This document shows positions 1 to 12,200 of a DNA stretch of 64,000 nucleotides, piece by piece. The notes beneath the pieces are model-generated. The model searched no databases. It was not told the origin of the DNA and was given only the letters and a program-made list of their open reading frames with translations. Within the stretch, counting starts at the first letter, position 1. Each line of letters begins with the position of its first letter. This DNA is from Fremontodendron californicum (lineage: Eukaryota > Streptophyta > Magnoliopsida > Malvales > Malvaceae). The stretch covers positions 3,420,001 to 3,484,000 of the forward strand of contig JAULJL010000017.1 of the NCBI GenBank assembly GCA_030761205.1, written 5' to 3'. Made by a program: the position numbers and the translations under genes.

Positions 1-1030
1 GCTTGGATCCATTTTTATATACTAATTTGTTTTTAATATGGTTGGAGTTGCCCGATGCTGTTGCTGTGGCTCCACTACACTATGTTTAAGCTACTAATAT
101 ATATTGCTAGAACTATGTTATTAGAGTATCAACTTAGTTTAGGTGTAACCAGTAAAGAAAAGTGCTTTACGTGTTGAATAGAAGAAACTTTCTTGAAGGG
201 TTCTTCAAGCATTCTCTACTTTCTAAGAGCATGCAAAGTCTAGAATTTTGAAACATCGATCTTTAACCTTTTTTCTCAATTTTTTTTGTAGCTTTTAATT
301 TAGCACTTAATTAATTAGCTCTCAGATTAGTACTTCCAATTAACCATATTAAAGTGTCACATTAGTCCTAAATAACAGCCAATTAATGATATTCAGAAAT
401 CGATAAGAAGGAAGTTTCATTGACTTGGAAAGAGCTTAGGATCATTAAAAGAAACTGTTGATAACATAAAAGGAGGAGCCGAGGAGGGTATAGTAGTAAC
501 TAGCAAGTAAATCATAGAGCTATAGCTATTTTGAATGGGGGTTTCAAAAAGGGCCTAGAAGAAATTAACCATATGATGTTGGATTGGGACTGACTTGACC
601 TTTGGGGAAACGGAAAGAAAAGGCTGTAGAAAGAGGCAACGCGGAGACCCAAAATGAATAGGACTTGGCTACAATGGGACGGTGATTTGTCCCTGGCGCG
701 GACTTCTTTCGATTCTTTCACATGGGGATGTGTGCTTTAAGCTGCATGCAGCTGCACACTTTGCATTTGCAGCTCTCCCTCTCTGACCCCATATGACAAT
801 TTTCAGTGTGGAACGTGGGTTGCTCTTCATCAAATAACCTTTGACTTTGCTTATTTCCGTCAAAACCCTCTGACCTTCTTCTTCTTCTTCTTGCCTTTGT
901 ATTTTGTATACATCACTTCTAAATACCAGGTCAGTTGTCTGCTTTAATTTCTTAATTAATTTTCACTCCAGTAGTCATAACATGTTTTTATTTATTTGGA
1001 GATTTTTATGTTTAGCTAAGAAGATTTGTC
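1..1030. other. No recognisable gene
   Basis: Intergenic sequence. The short ORFs here have no recognisable domain and lack plausible gene structure. The only local structure noted is a small GCTGCATGCAGC palindrome near 741-752. It may contain regulatory sequence of a neighbouring locus outside the window, but nothing supports that directly. Confidence 0.5.
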
Positions 1031-1039
1031 ACACTGTAC

Positions 1040-1149
1040 GTAGGAAGAAATTATTTTATAAATCTTTCTTACCACGTCATTTATAGACCCAATCAATTAT
1101 ATTAATCCATGTCAACTTTTTTTTTTTCATGTCATACTTACATTTAAAC
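1040..1149 (+). repeat. Inverted-repeat arm A (copy of the RLK 5' region)
   Basis: This stretch is, with mismatches and small indels, the reverse complement of 3378-3485. Shared blocks include ATTATTTTATAA, TTTATA(A/G)ACCCAA, CATGTCAACTTTT and CATGTCATACTTACATTTAA. The second arm contains the start codon and upstream region of the receptor-kinase relic on the minus strand, so this arm is an inverted copy of a kinase gene 5' end. The similarity fades after about 1150, so no kinase coding sequence survives here. Confidence 0.75.
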
Positions 1150-1276
1150 CTAAACCTCCCAAATCATCAAATTGATTTTTCTCTCACCAAACAATGAAAA
1201 AAAAAATTAGGGTTTTTTATTCCAAAAATAAAATCCTGCATTAGTTGTTCTATTTTTGAAGAGAGTTTAGGACTCA

Positions 1277-2110
1277 TTGGGGGTACAAGATGAGCCCATC
1301 AATGCAACATCTATTGTCGAGAAAATAGATGAACCTGATGATCAGGGTGAGGGTGAGAACCAAGGGATTTGTCAATCAAATAGGAAAGATCAGCACCTTT
1401 CAATCTCCTCAAGAGTGAATGAAAGAAATAGAAAACCAAGAAGACCCAGAGTCCTAGAAGAGTTTGAAGGAGTTCTGATCAGGAAAATTTCGAAGAAAGG
1501 GAAAAAACAAAAAAGAAAACAAACAAAAATATCCAAGTGATGAAAAGTAGAAATCAAAGCAGTAAAGTGGCAATCGAGTCCCACTATGACGAGGAGGCGT
1601 TAACTAAGGAGGCAGAGGACACTTGGAATTTGGGTAAAGCGCTGACTGCAAATTGTGAGGATGAAGTTATCGTGAATATATTGAGAAAGATGGAGATCAG
1701 AGACTTGAGACATGATTCTTGAATATTTGAGGTATAGCTGATGCTCTGTTGCTAAATCTTTTTGGGTTGAGTTGGGTGTTTGGGTTTTCACTGTCTGGTT
1801 TTATTTTGATCTCTGTTAAAACAAGACAAGTTTGTTGTGCATGGAACATGAGGGATGCTAAACGTAGGATATTGAAAAATTGATAAGAAAGGATTTGTGA
1901 TGAGAAATTTTGGTGTTAAGAAATTAGTTTGTTGGGTGTGGGGTGTTGTTGATTACTTCACAAAGGCTAGGGTGATCACTATAAAGGATAGACTTTTTGG
2001 GAATTGAGTGGCATATCAGATTTCCTTGAAAAGGCCGGATGATTACTAAACTGTTGAGGATTGTTAAGAATCTTTTGTGAATAGAATGCTTTTGCAGATT
2101 ACTTAACAAA
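1277..2110 (+). pseudogene. Degenerate LINE ORF1/ORF2 fragment (tentative)
   Basis: Two short open segments (1277-1540 and 1537-1722) read like the Lys/Arg-rich and acidic tail of a plant non-LTR retrotransposon ORF1: a KKGKKQKRKQ stretch, then a segment resembling the EA-x-W-x-(I/L)-G-x-x-LG linker of that family. About 120 bp further on, a WNMRDAKRR-like reading with stops resembles the WN(I/T)RGLG start of LINE endonuclease ORFs. Everything after that is full of stops. The family call is inference from residue pattern; no zinc knuckle or reverse transcriptase is visible. It lies between the two inverted arms at 1040-1149 and 3378-3485. Confidence 0.4.
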
Positions 2111-2764
2111 GACTGTTGTTATGAATTATGATTATGGCTTATTTTTCTTGGGGGTTGGTTTAAAGCTACTTGATAATGAGGATTATTTGCTTGTTATCGT
2201 TCTGGGTTTGCTGCTATGCTGCGAAGTATATTGGATTCTAGTATAGTGGTGAGTGGTGATCCTGTGCTACAATGGTGCAAAGATTTGTCTTCATTAAGTT
2301 GTTGCCTGTTATTTTTGGTGTGAGAATCATTGCAGGAGTTTTATTGTTGAGCTTATATCAGGCAATTGGAGTTGTTGATTTTATTTGATTTTATCCTTTA
2401 ATCTAGGAAGTTTAGATTTTTGAGAGGTTTATCTGCTTTTAATGTTGAGATGATCTATTTTGGATGTATTCAGGACATGTGAGAGACTTTTATCTTTTTT
2501 TTTTTTTTTTTGGTCGAAGACTTTTATCTCTCATATTGTTGTTCCTATTATCTATTAAATAAATTTTTTTTTTTTTTTGGATAAATTTAAATAAAAAATT
2601 TTGGCAAAAAAAAAAAGTTCTATTTTTTTGAGAATTTCTAAAATTGTAAGTGGATTTGATATGAAAGACAAAGAGACGGCAGATTCTTTATTTGTTCAGA
2701 TTTTTTAATTCTTGTAAAGCATTTTATAATTTGTTTCTCTTTTCAAAGAAGAAAAAGAAAACCC

Positions 2765-3398
2765 AAGTTAATCAATCTGTCAGACATCGAGACAAAGTTG
2801 CAAGCAAGGCTGTTGGAGTTCTATACAAGAATTTGGAGTTCTATATCGCTAATGAGATTGATAGCTAAAGCCGTTTGCAAAGCAATTTCGGTCCTCACTC
2901 TCCACGTCAGCGAGGTTTTTGGACCGCCGTGAAGGTGGTCAGCAAGGGATCCATTAGGGACATAATCGTAAACCAAAAGTAACCCTCTGGGTCGCTGCAA
3001 TAGCCGTGAAGTTTAACGAGATTTGGGTGGTTAATTGAAGAAAGGATTAAGATTTCGTTGCAGAAAATTTTGGTTGATAAAGCTTTGCCTGACTAGTTGT
3101 TTTTGTGGAGGTATTTAACGGCTACGATTCGATTGTCGTGGAGTTGGCCTAAGTAGAAGGACCCAAAGCCGCCGTCACCGATTTTGCGTTTTTGGTCTAA
3201 TTTGTTGGTGGAAGATTCGAGTTCTTCGTAGGTGAAAACGGGAGGGAGGAGACTTGCGGAACGGTGACGGTGGAGGAATAAAGTTATTGGGTCTTCTTCT
3301 ATTGATTGGGATTTGAGTTTTCTGGATCGGAAAATAGTTATGGTTACTGAAATAATAAGCATTAATGTGGAGATTATGTTTAAATGTAAGTATGACAT
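2765..3398 (-). pseudogene. LRK10-like receptor-like kinase relic
   Basis: The open part (3398 to 3093) encodes a transmembrane-like segment, a short juxtamembrane region, the FTYEELE motif that precedes many plant receptor kinase domains, a glycine loop GDGGFGS and VAVKYLHKNN with the ATP-binding lysine. A TAG stop follows at 3093-3095. The same frame then continues with SGKALSTKIFCNEILILSS, INHPNLVKLHGYCS and the next subdomains, before frameshifts. A further kinase block (LTWRVRTEIALQTALAI) appears in another frame near 2900. This order matches the LRK10L1/WAK-like kinase family. The extracellular GUB_WAK domain, the catalytic loop and everything C-terminal are missing, so it is a 5' fragment with at least one stop and two frameshifts. 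Confidence 0.85.
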
Positions 3399-3485
3399 GG
3401 AAGAAAAGTTGACATGTATTAATTTAATTGGTTGGGTTTATAAATAACGTGATGGGAAGAACTTATAAAATAATTTTTCGTATGT
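3378..3485 (-). repeat. Inverted-repeat arm B
   Basis: Partner of the arm at 1040-1149. It covers the kinase relic's start region and about 85 bp of upstream sequence. The two arms point towards each other (convergent), as expected from an inverted duplication followed by decay and insertion between them. Confidence 0.75.
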
Positions 3486-3489
3486 AAAG

Positions 3490-5080
3490 GTCAATCTTTG
3501 TATAATCCCAACCCATCCTCCCCGCCATTCTTGTCTTTCCTCTTAGGCTTTCCATAAGTAAATTGAAATTCCTGCAACTATCTATAATTATAGATTATCC
3601 CTTTATATAGTCTGTGGGGAAAACTAAAAACGGCTCTTCTCGCTACATTTGGCAAGAATAGAGGAATTACAATTGATGGCACAATGAAGAAGTTAAATGG
3701 GAAAAGGTGTGATGAACAATTTTTTTTTTTTTTATTAATGAGTATCCTAAAACTCTAAAAGTATTATTTTATGTTGTTATATTAAGAAAATATCTTTTTC
3801 AATGCATTAGAATTATCACATTAATTATCGATTATTATATTTAATATGTAAATATTATTATAAATAATGTGTTAACTAATTTTAAAAGAGAGCCTTTAAC
3901 GAATCCAAAAGAAATTATTGTTGTAGCTTTTGATAAAAACATCCAAAAGGGATAATAATGTTCAAAAGAGATGATCATAATGTCATTTTAGCCTCAGGAC
4001 TAATTAACTTTGTATGTCCAAATCCAAATTCTGATTAAGCATCTACAAGCATTTTTTAAATAGTATATTATCCTAGAGGTACTACACCAATTGCCTCCAT
4101 AAATATTTATTTCTTCCTTGCTTTTTTGTTGTTGGGATAATCAGGTATTTCATTTATCCAAAAAAACAGATAAAACTGTTACATTTCAACTGTACAAAAA
4201 CAAATATTCAATCAAAGAATTAAAGCAACAAAAGAATTGAATCATCCAAACCTCAATCTGTACATAAATTCTTATTTACTAAGTCTGCTGCGATATTTCT
4301 TGATCCTGTAACCTCAATTTGACAGTGTTGCTTAATGTATTTCTTCCTTGCTTTGCAATTGACACAAACTGCACTTTTAGTTTAAAAAAAAGTTGTTTGG
4401 AAAATGCATTATTATTATATATATATATAGAATTATAGAATTATAGAATTTTTAAACTCTACTTGATTTATAAAATAATTAAATTTTCTTAGTTGGCATT
4501 TCTAGGTATTTTAAAATTCAAATTCAATGCCAAAATACTAATATAAAGCATTTGAAATAATCTTATATAAAATATGATTATGTGTCTTCTTCCCATGTCT
4601 ATAAATATACAATTATGAATCTATAAATTTTAGAATTTAAGTTAGATTTATACATCATAAACATTAAATTTTTATATAATGACACAAAAATTTGTATATA
4701 CTACCCCTTCAAGTTATCTCATTTTAGCCAATTAGAAATGAATATTGAAGAGTATTTGTTCATTAAATATAGAATCCACCCATCCTTTATATATAATCCA
4801 AATTCCAATAGTAGTTGTATCATGATGTTACTTATCACCAATTATCAGCAAATCTAGGTGAAGTAGCAAACTTTTAAACATTCATACACTAAATCTTATA
4901 ATTTTTGCACAATTTTGAACTTAGCCACGTGTCAAGCTTTTTTTTGGATAGATCCCAATTTTTTTTTAGTTGGTGAAGAAAGAAAAAAAAAATTAGTTGG
5001 TGAGGAAAGAAAAAAAAATGGTAAGAAAAAAGAAAAGAGAAAAAAATGAGAGAAATTTATGTATTTGTGTTTTTTTTTTG
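3490..5080. other. AT-rich intergenic sequence
   Basis: No gene is seen. Apart from the truncated LINE at 4125-4337, the stretch is AT-rich with A and T runs (for example near 3720 and 4980-5045) and a short TA microsatellite near 4418-4429. Confidence 0.6.
4125..4337 (-). mobile_element. 5'-truncated LINE insertion with 17-bp TSD
   Basis: The block is flanked by perfect 17-bp direct repeats, TATTTCTTCCTTGCTTT, at 4108-4124 and 4338-4354. Its left end begins TTTGTTGTTGGGATAATCAG and contains ATTTATCC; read on the minus strand this is a 3' terminus with a GGATAAAT block and an A-rich tail. The full-length LINE at 30306-35071 ends in a similar way (GGATAAATAAAACAC...ATCC then poly-A). Flanking duplications of this length with a 3' A-rich end are the hallmark of target-primed reverse transcription. 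Confidence 0.8.
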
Positions 5081-5084
5081 TGTT

Positions 5085-6025
5085 TAAAATATTATAAATT
5101 TATATAAATTTGTACACGTTAATAATTTGTTTTATGTATATTTTAAAACGTTCGTGTATCCGTATTGTATTTGTGTTATTTTTCGTATTATGTTATTTTT
5201 TCTATTGTGTGTTCGTGACGTATTCGTGTTCCTTTTTTTTAAATATTATAAATTTATATAAATTTTTACACGTTAATAATTCGTTTTATGTATATTTTTA
5301 CACGTTCATATATTCGTTTATTGTTCATGTTATTTTTCGTGTTATGTTTTAATTATTTTTTTCATTTTTGTGTTCGCGTTTATGTTATTTTTCGTGTTGT
5401 GTTTTACTTATTTTTTCCTATGTTATGTTCATGTCGTATTTCAATTCATCTAATATTTTACATAGTTTTTCATTGTGATTCACTTTAGATAAAAATATGT
5501 GTGTTCGTGTCGTATCTCAATTCATGACATATTTTGCATGATTTGTCATAGTGATTCGATTTAGAGAAAAAATAGTGTGTTCCTGACATGTTCGTGTTTT
5601 TTTTTTTCTTCAAAATATTATAAATTTATATAAATTTTTACACATTAATAATTTATATAAAGTACTATATATTTATATAATTTTTTACACGTTAATAATT
5701 CAATTTATGTATATTTTTACATGTTCGTGTATTCTTATCGAATTTTTCGTGTTGTGTTTTAAATAATTTTTTTATGTTGTGTTCGTGTCGTGTCTCAATT
5801 CATTTTATATTTTACATAGTTTGTTATTGTGATTCAATTTAGAAAAAAATTTGTTTCACTTTTATTTATCTTTTAAACTGACTTTATAAATTGTTATGAC
5901 AATTCTCTTTTGTTATTTTATAAAATATTAATTTATTTTTTTGTTTAATTGTTAATTTTAATTTTTAAAAATATTATCATCGTATATTTAACATTTGATT
6001 CGGCATCGCGCGGGGTCTAATCTAG
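5085..6025. repeat. Degenerate tandem repeat block; possible Helitron 3' end
   Basis: Three or more diverged units share ATTATAAATTTATATAAATTT, ACACGTTAATAATT, TTTATGTATATTTT and CGTGTTATTTTTCGT (starting near 5090, 5245, 5620 and 5670), plus a CGTGTCGTATCTCAATTCAT block seen near 5430, 5505 and 5785. The block is followed by a GC-rich stretch (GGCATCGCGCGGGGTCTAAT) and then CTAG/T at 6022-6026. A GC-rich hairpin followed by CTRR next to a T is the classic Helitron 3' terminus, but the hairpin is imperfect and no 5' TC end was located, so the Helitron call is tentative. A related sequence in reverse orientation lies near 46840-46975. Confidence 0.45.
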
Positions 6026-6663
6026 TTAAAATAAAATGCAGAAATACCCATTAAGAATTTATAGGATATGGTCATGACTCATGAGTTTGCAGAGTCTTAG
6101 GTTTTGAAGGGTTGTTGTGAGTGGAGAGTGATGAAACATCCATGTCCATGCATAAGGGCACCCCCCCAAAGTCAATATAAAAAGGGAAGCATCATTCGCA
6201 AAAAGTGTAATCATGAGATTTAGATTGATACACCCAATTTTTCAAACTTGATGAAAGGAAAGCCATAGCGCTTAGCTCCCCTCCTCCAGGACATGCTGGC
6301 TCTCAATTGGCCCCCACACCCAAAACATATACTAAAAGAAGAAAAAACTCGGAAAGAGCTAAACAAAAATTACATTACATACATATATATATATATCATT
6401 CTAATAAGTAAGAAAAGAAATAATTAGTGATAAACAGGGGAAGTTTCTTAAGTTAAGCTGTAAACATCAAGGGCTCTCAGCTCTGTCTTGAATTGTCTTT
6501 GTGGTAGAAAACATTGCTTGGAATGGACACAGTGAGTGGAAGATGATGCCCTCTGTTTCCTTTCTTCTATATTCCCAAAAGCCCCTTTTTTTTTTCTACC
6601 CCTACTATTCCCTTCAGGAATCATGTCAGGCTGCCTAATGGCCATTTTTTTTACCGTTTGAAT

Positions 6664-8434
6664 TTAGCTGAATATTTGATGAACTGCTTCTTCTATCTCA
6701 TCCACTGATCTTAGCTTACAATCGTCCTCCATCTGCCATTACCATTTCCAACACACCCAAGAAAAGAACAAAACAAAACCAACAAAAATGCAAGACAAAT
6801 GTTTGAGAAATTTTGGAACTAGGGTTTGAGCCAGGACTTGTTGAAGAGTACTCAAGACCCAAGTTTAAAAACAAAACTAAAAAAACAAATTAATTAATAT
6901 TACCTTGAGATTGACTGAGTAAAGAACAGAAGCTTGCGAAGAAGTAATGTTGAGATGCAAAACTGTTAATCTAAGACTTTCCAGGGTGACAATGCCTTGT
7001 AATAGCTGACCAGGTCTTCTTGAACACTGAATCTTTAAGTTGACATGATTGTGTATCACATTAACCTCTATTTCAGCTGCACTTGACTTGCTTTCTTCCT
7101 TTACTTCCTCTCTACAATTCCCATCTTCAGATCCAATTCCAGATTCTGGCTGTGAAATTTCCATTGCGGGCTTTGACACTGAATTATTACTACTATTGTT
7201 GCTTTCTTCGATTCCTCTCATTCTCTTTTGCTCTTCCAGGGATTGAAGAAGTTGCTCTAGTTCCTTAACGAAGTCAATTGCACCCCCTACAATAGACGCT
7301 TGGTCACCCTGTAAAAAAAAAAAAGCAAAACATGATTTTTGTTAAAGAAAGTAGAGCTAAACAACCTGACTGTGGGATTCAAATTTTGCTGGAATTAGAT
7401 TGATATACTCTTTTGATATAAGAAGGTGGCATGAGAGAGCGGAGAGAATTTAGATAATCGTTCATTTGACGTCTTCGGTTGCGTTCAACGGCAATGTGGT
7501 TCATGCGTTGGCTCTCAACTTCTTCTTTGTTCTTGGCTGGCTTTGTTCGTTTTCGCTTTCTTCGTTCTCTAGTAATGAGAGGGAATTTTGTGAAGTAATT
7601 TTTCTGAGGTGAGGAGCCAAAGTAGTTGCCTTCTCTACTACAATTGTCTGCTGTTGCTGACTTCGGTTGGTTTTGGTTGGACTCAGAGCTGACAACTTCA
7701 AAACATGAACTTGAAAAAAGTGGGTTCTTTTTAAGGTCTTTGGCGGCCTCAGATTTGACTGGTGAATGTAAGTCAAGTATTTCATGTGTGACACAGCTTT
7801 CAAGCTCTAGGGCTTGAATTTGGGTTTCCATTTCCGGGATGAAAGGGTTGTTGTTTATCTCCCAAGGCTTCTTCAAGTGTTGCAGTCTCAAAAGTGTCTG
7901 AAAGTTGGGTTCTTTGAAGGCTAAAAGTTGAGGGGATTCTACGCTTTGGAGCATCTCAAGGAATGGCATTTTGTCTTCTAAGCTTGGTATTGAAAAGTGT
8001 GCTTCTTCCTCCTCTTCTTTTTCGAACCTTAAGCTCTCTGAGTTAACAAATCCTTGTTCAAAGCATTCCACTTCCAGATGATCTCCTAAGAACTGCAATG
8101 AATAATTTGAAGAGAGAAAACAGAAACCAAAGAAAATAAGAAAATTTCTTAACTGTTACTACTGATGGGGTGGAGGGGCTCAGAGTTCAGTCTCAGCAGA
8201 TCATAAGAGAATGAAGATAGAATGTTAAAAGAGTAAGAAGCAGCAGTAGGGCAGTAGCAGATGTTAGTAATTTCAAGCGAAAAAACACGTTGCATTGAAT
8301 GCAAGCATTTTTCAAAGGAGTAAATGCAGTCTATATCTTGATTCTAGAAAAGAGGAAGTCTGAAAAGAAATACAAGTACTAAAGTAAGCAAAGTAACATA
8401 CACAAGGATTAATTGGTCCTTGGAGCCTCTCCAT
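6664..8434 (-). CDS. bHLH67: bHLH transcription factor, subfamily Ia (bHLH67/57/70-like)
   Basis: Four coding exons on the minus strand: 8434-8402, 8092-7409, 7308-6904 and 6732-6664. They join with GT-AG signals and no phase break to give 396 aa. The tiny first exon encodes MERLQGPINPC, a start typical of this group, which fixes the ATG at 8434. The N-terminal half carries the FLEMLQ and EPNFQTLLRLQ blocks of the bHLH67/70 type. The basic region HIAVERNRRR (end of exon 2) has the H, E and R residues for G-box/E-box binding. Exon 3 supplies helix 2 (GDQASIVGGAI) and the leucine-rich extension. The ACT-like C-terminus (VLHLNIT, SVNLKMEDD) spans exons 3-4. Relatives act in the nucleus, some with stomatal-lineage bHLH factors; that role is family knowledge, not shown here. 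Nothing looks broken. Confidence 0.93.
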
Positions 8435-9280
8435 AACAGCTTAGTAGTAGTAAGTAGTTGGAAGTAAATGCCTTAAATTCTTTCTCTTTCTCGTTCTGTA
8501 TCTCTCTCTCAATTACCCAACATTCCTTATACTGGTGCTAAGAAAACAATACAAGTAATAAATGTAACCCCCAAGAAGCGGAATAAGACTCCATACCCAA
8601 ACACACAATTTAATTCCTTAGTTTTCTGGTGCTGGTAATAGTACTCATAAATAGAATAATATTAAATGCTTTGAAGAACTCTCACACAAAGAAAGAAAGA
8701 AAGAAAGAGAAAAATGTGACCAGAGTAAGAAATGCAACTCGAAGCTGGGGTTAAACAAAGGTGAAGAAAAATCTGAAAAATGGTAAGGAAACAAAGAACA
8801 GATGTGGTGAAAAACGACGGGGGGGAAAATACCCAAGTGAGAGTGAGAAGATATACAGGGAAGGGATGTATTTGGGACTGGAAGAGTTGGTGAAACTTAG
8901 CAGAGAGAGAGAGAGAGGTTGTCTGGTTTACAAGGTCCCCAGCATTATTGGCGGTGGCAGGTTTGTCCAGCAGCGGGGACAGTCAGTTGTGGGGACTCCC
9001 TTTTCAAGCGTACACCAAAGAAAAAGCTTTGGAAACTGGAAAGTCATCCTATGGATTGTGTCACCCGTCTGATGAATTGATGGGTCATTTCCTCATAGCG
9101 CATCTCCACCATTCTCCATTTTTTTTTTTTTGTAAAAAATCCTTCAAGGAATTCCCCCTTTTACTGCTAAGTCTGCTAAGCATATAAGATATAACCTTCA
9201 TTTTCCGTTGCACATGGGGTCCAATAGTACAATTAAGACTTCCTTTGCCTCCAGGGTGGTAATAGTGGCCCTTCAAATTT
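8435..9280. promoter_or_regulatory. Upstream region of the bHLH gene
   Basis: Sequence directly 5' of the bHLH start, containing CT-rich leader sequence (8476-8511), a GAAA-repeat (8690-8710) and a GA-microsatellite (8901-8917) typical of dicot 5' leaders and core promoters. No TATA box could be assigned with confidence. The short ORFs on both strands here look incidental. Confidence 0.45.
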
Positions 9281-12200
9281 ATTCCACAATCCTTCTGGTT
9301 CTGGTTACCAGGACAAGTGAAGATTTTGCTAATTAACTTCTATATAGATTCCTAGCTCAAATGATTAAACTGATTTGCCTTCAAATTCAGTGTATCTAAT
9401 TTGGGTTGAAAAAAGAAAATGGCTTCACCTCCAACATGCTGTCAGTTAAAATAATTAAGGGTGAGACTGAGACATGTAATATGAGCTGATTTGGTCATAT
9501 TCATATGGTTAAGTAAAAATAAGTCCACGGCTTACAAGCTCGTCATTTTTATTCAAGGACGAGCGTCCTTGGTGTCCCAAAATCATGTCGGGGTGTGGCC
9601 ATTTTTCACATTCTCAAAAATTGAAAAAAAAAAAAAAAAAACAGCTTTGACAGGGGCATAACCTCCTTAGGCACAAGCTGTGAGCTTATTCTAATAATTG
9701 TCTCAAGGACAGAAAATTTGTCTTCAAGGGGGAGCAGGAGGAAATTGAATTTTAGATCTGTCTTTTGCTTCAAGCTCAAGCAGTCAAGTCCCTGCTGAAA
9801 CAACAATCAAAGAGTCGTTCTTGAGTATGGTTAAGATTGAAATGTACCAATGAGCGTTAATGATTTCAGGGGGCCTCACATATTTTGTACAAATTTGTTC
9901 ACCAATCTTGTCATGGTAAATACTCCACAGGTACAATTTAAACAGTCTCCATGGCTTTAACATTGCTCCTATTTTGTAAGTCAGTTACCCCATTAAAAGG
10001 CCCTTCCATGTACAAAACTGTATGGAAATAATGTTCTTGCTTCATCTATTTTAGCAGTCCTAAATCTCTTTGCTTCAACTATCAGATAAAAGCACTATCT
10101 CTGTGAATTTTTTTTTTTTTTTATATCTTTCTATTTAAGAAAATAGCTGCTCCCAGCATTTACAGTTTCACAGGAATTACCTGATGATCAAGCCATAACT
10201 CTGATTCAAATCTTTCAGAAGGTTTAACAAAGACAACAATCTTGACTGCCAGACCTAGTAGTAATAACTTTTTCAGGTTGCTATCAGAACACCGAAACTG
10301 TCACCTGTTTTATAAACACCAACCCTGTCTTATAAGGCGATTTCCTTTCCCATTCAATCAACTTTTATGTGGCTAATGTGTTCATATTCACAGCTTCACA
10401 CACACTAGCAAAAGCAGAGATAAGAGACAAACTTAATCTAATAAAATCAGAGCCTGAGAATTGAGAACACCAAATTCATTTGATAATGTGTTAAGGATCT
10501 TATCCATTTGAACTGCAGGTATATCCATTTTCCACCTATAAACTATTTTGCACGTCTTTAGCCACACAACCAGAGGCATTGGTCTTGTCCTGTAGTTCAT
10601 ACATTATGCCCACACATAAGGATAAGTCTAGACAAAAATAACCGTAAATGTTACCATTGCCTACCGAGCTGGCATTAATCTCATCCAACAGTATTCTTTG
10701 TATATATCTTCATGGTTAAACCAAAGCCCCAGGATTGCAAGGAACCTTATCCCCTTCTTGCAAGTTGAATTTCATCTTCATTTAATTTACATAACTGGTT
10801 TCTTCCACTCATTCAACCTGTAACCAAAGACAGGTTTTAGATGTAAAGGGGCAATCGGACGCATTTCAGAGAAAGAAAAAAAAAAATGCAAAGGGTAAAA
10901 GGGAAATCTCGAGTTATGCAGACTGAGTGAGACGATGCCGGTGCCCCCACCTCCCAACATGATTCACATGTCAATCTGTTCATAGTAACTGAATAGGGTG
11001 TTCACGGACCAGGTGCTTACGGCCATCTTATATGATCCTTGTGACTCCAATTATTGGAGACAGTTGATATGCACCTGTGTTGGTAAAGATTGCTAATTTT
11101 CTTTCGCAGTATGATGAAAACTTTTTCCCTTGAGAAGAGAATGCATTGCATCTATCGAACTAAAATGGTAATAAATATGAAATGGACCGAAAGAGATGAT
11201 TCCATGAACGAAATTTTGCATAATATCTACTGATTAGATCTTGGATATGGACTACTAAGCCGAAAATCATGTGCTAATCAAGATAAAATATCAGCTATAT
11301 GCCACCTATATATATATATAAAGTTTAATACTTAGGATATAAAAGATTTCAGAAGAGAGGATAATAAGGCCTTAAAGCATGTTGCCATGTTCTAAATTCT
11401 TCCCTTCCATTAACGCTCTTTCTTTAATGGTAACATGACTGACATTATACTCACTTTCTGAAATATTCTATTACATTGTCTAAGACCCCATGTAAGCATC
11501 TGCTTCTGGCCTGATTTTGATACAGGACCTTCCCCTACAGTAATGGCCCATATATGCAGCTCGTGAATAGCCACCACATCCCTCTTTCCAGCTTTGTTGC
11601 ATCAATCTCTCTAGTTTACTCTCCATCAGCACTTCAAGTATGCTCCGCAACATTTTTGTCGTAGTCCCCAAAAGAACGACTGAAAAAATTAGTTGAGCAA
11701 ATCAGATTAACTATTTTCCATTTTTATCGTAGTCCCCAGAAGAAAGACAAGGCAATAAGTCAAACTTATTGGAGTTTTTTTTTTTTTTTTTTTTTTTTTT
11801 CTTTTGATGGAAAACTCGTTGGAGTTTACGTGGGATGGTTTGTCAATTTTCATGGTTTTCAGTTATTAAAATTGTTGGATGACTCACAATGCTTTAATTA
11901 GCCTTTAATTGGGTTAGGGTAAGGCACTAAGGCTTAATAGCTGCTAAGGGGGAAAATACCTCAAAAACTCGCAATAGTTGAATTCAGCAAATCAAAATTG
12001 CAAGGCATTGGCGAGGAGCAATCAGCTGATTGTGCAATATGCTTAGGCATGCATCAAGAGAAGCGAAGAAATCAGAGAGCTTGCCAATTGTAGTCACCTT
12101 TATCACAATCACAGGGGAGTGCGTTGATGGGTGGGTTGATCAGGGTCATGGACATGGGACATGTCCCTTGTGCAGGCTTAAGCTACTACCTTGTCAAGCT

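Noticed and set aside
3093..3398. Kinase ORF as a functional short gene
   Set aside because: It stops right after the VAVK lysine and the remaining kinase domain continues after the stop with frameshifts, so it is a relic.
5110..5488. Hydrophobic Phe/Tyr-rich ORFs resembling membrane peptides
   Set aside because: Produced by T-rich degenerate repeats; the same composition occurs in each repeat unit.
7049..7268. Overlapping plus-strand ORFs opposite the bHLH gene
   Set aside because: Antisense shadows of exon 3, whose minus-strand reading is clearly coding.
11480..11671. Small Cys-containing peptide gene
   Set aside because: 63 codons with a few Cys but no signal peptide and no match to RALF, defensin or other known small peptide patterns.
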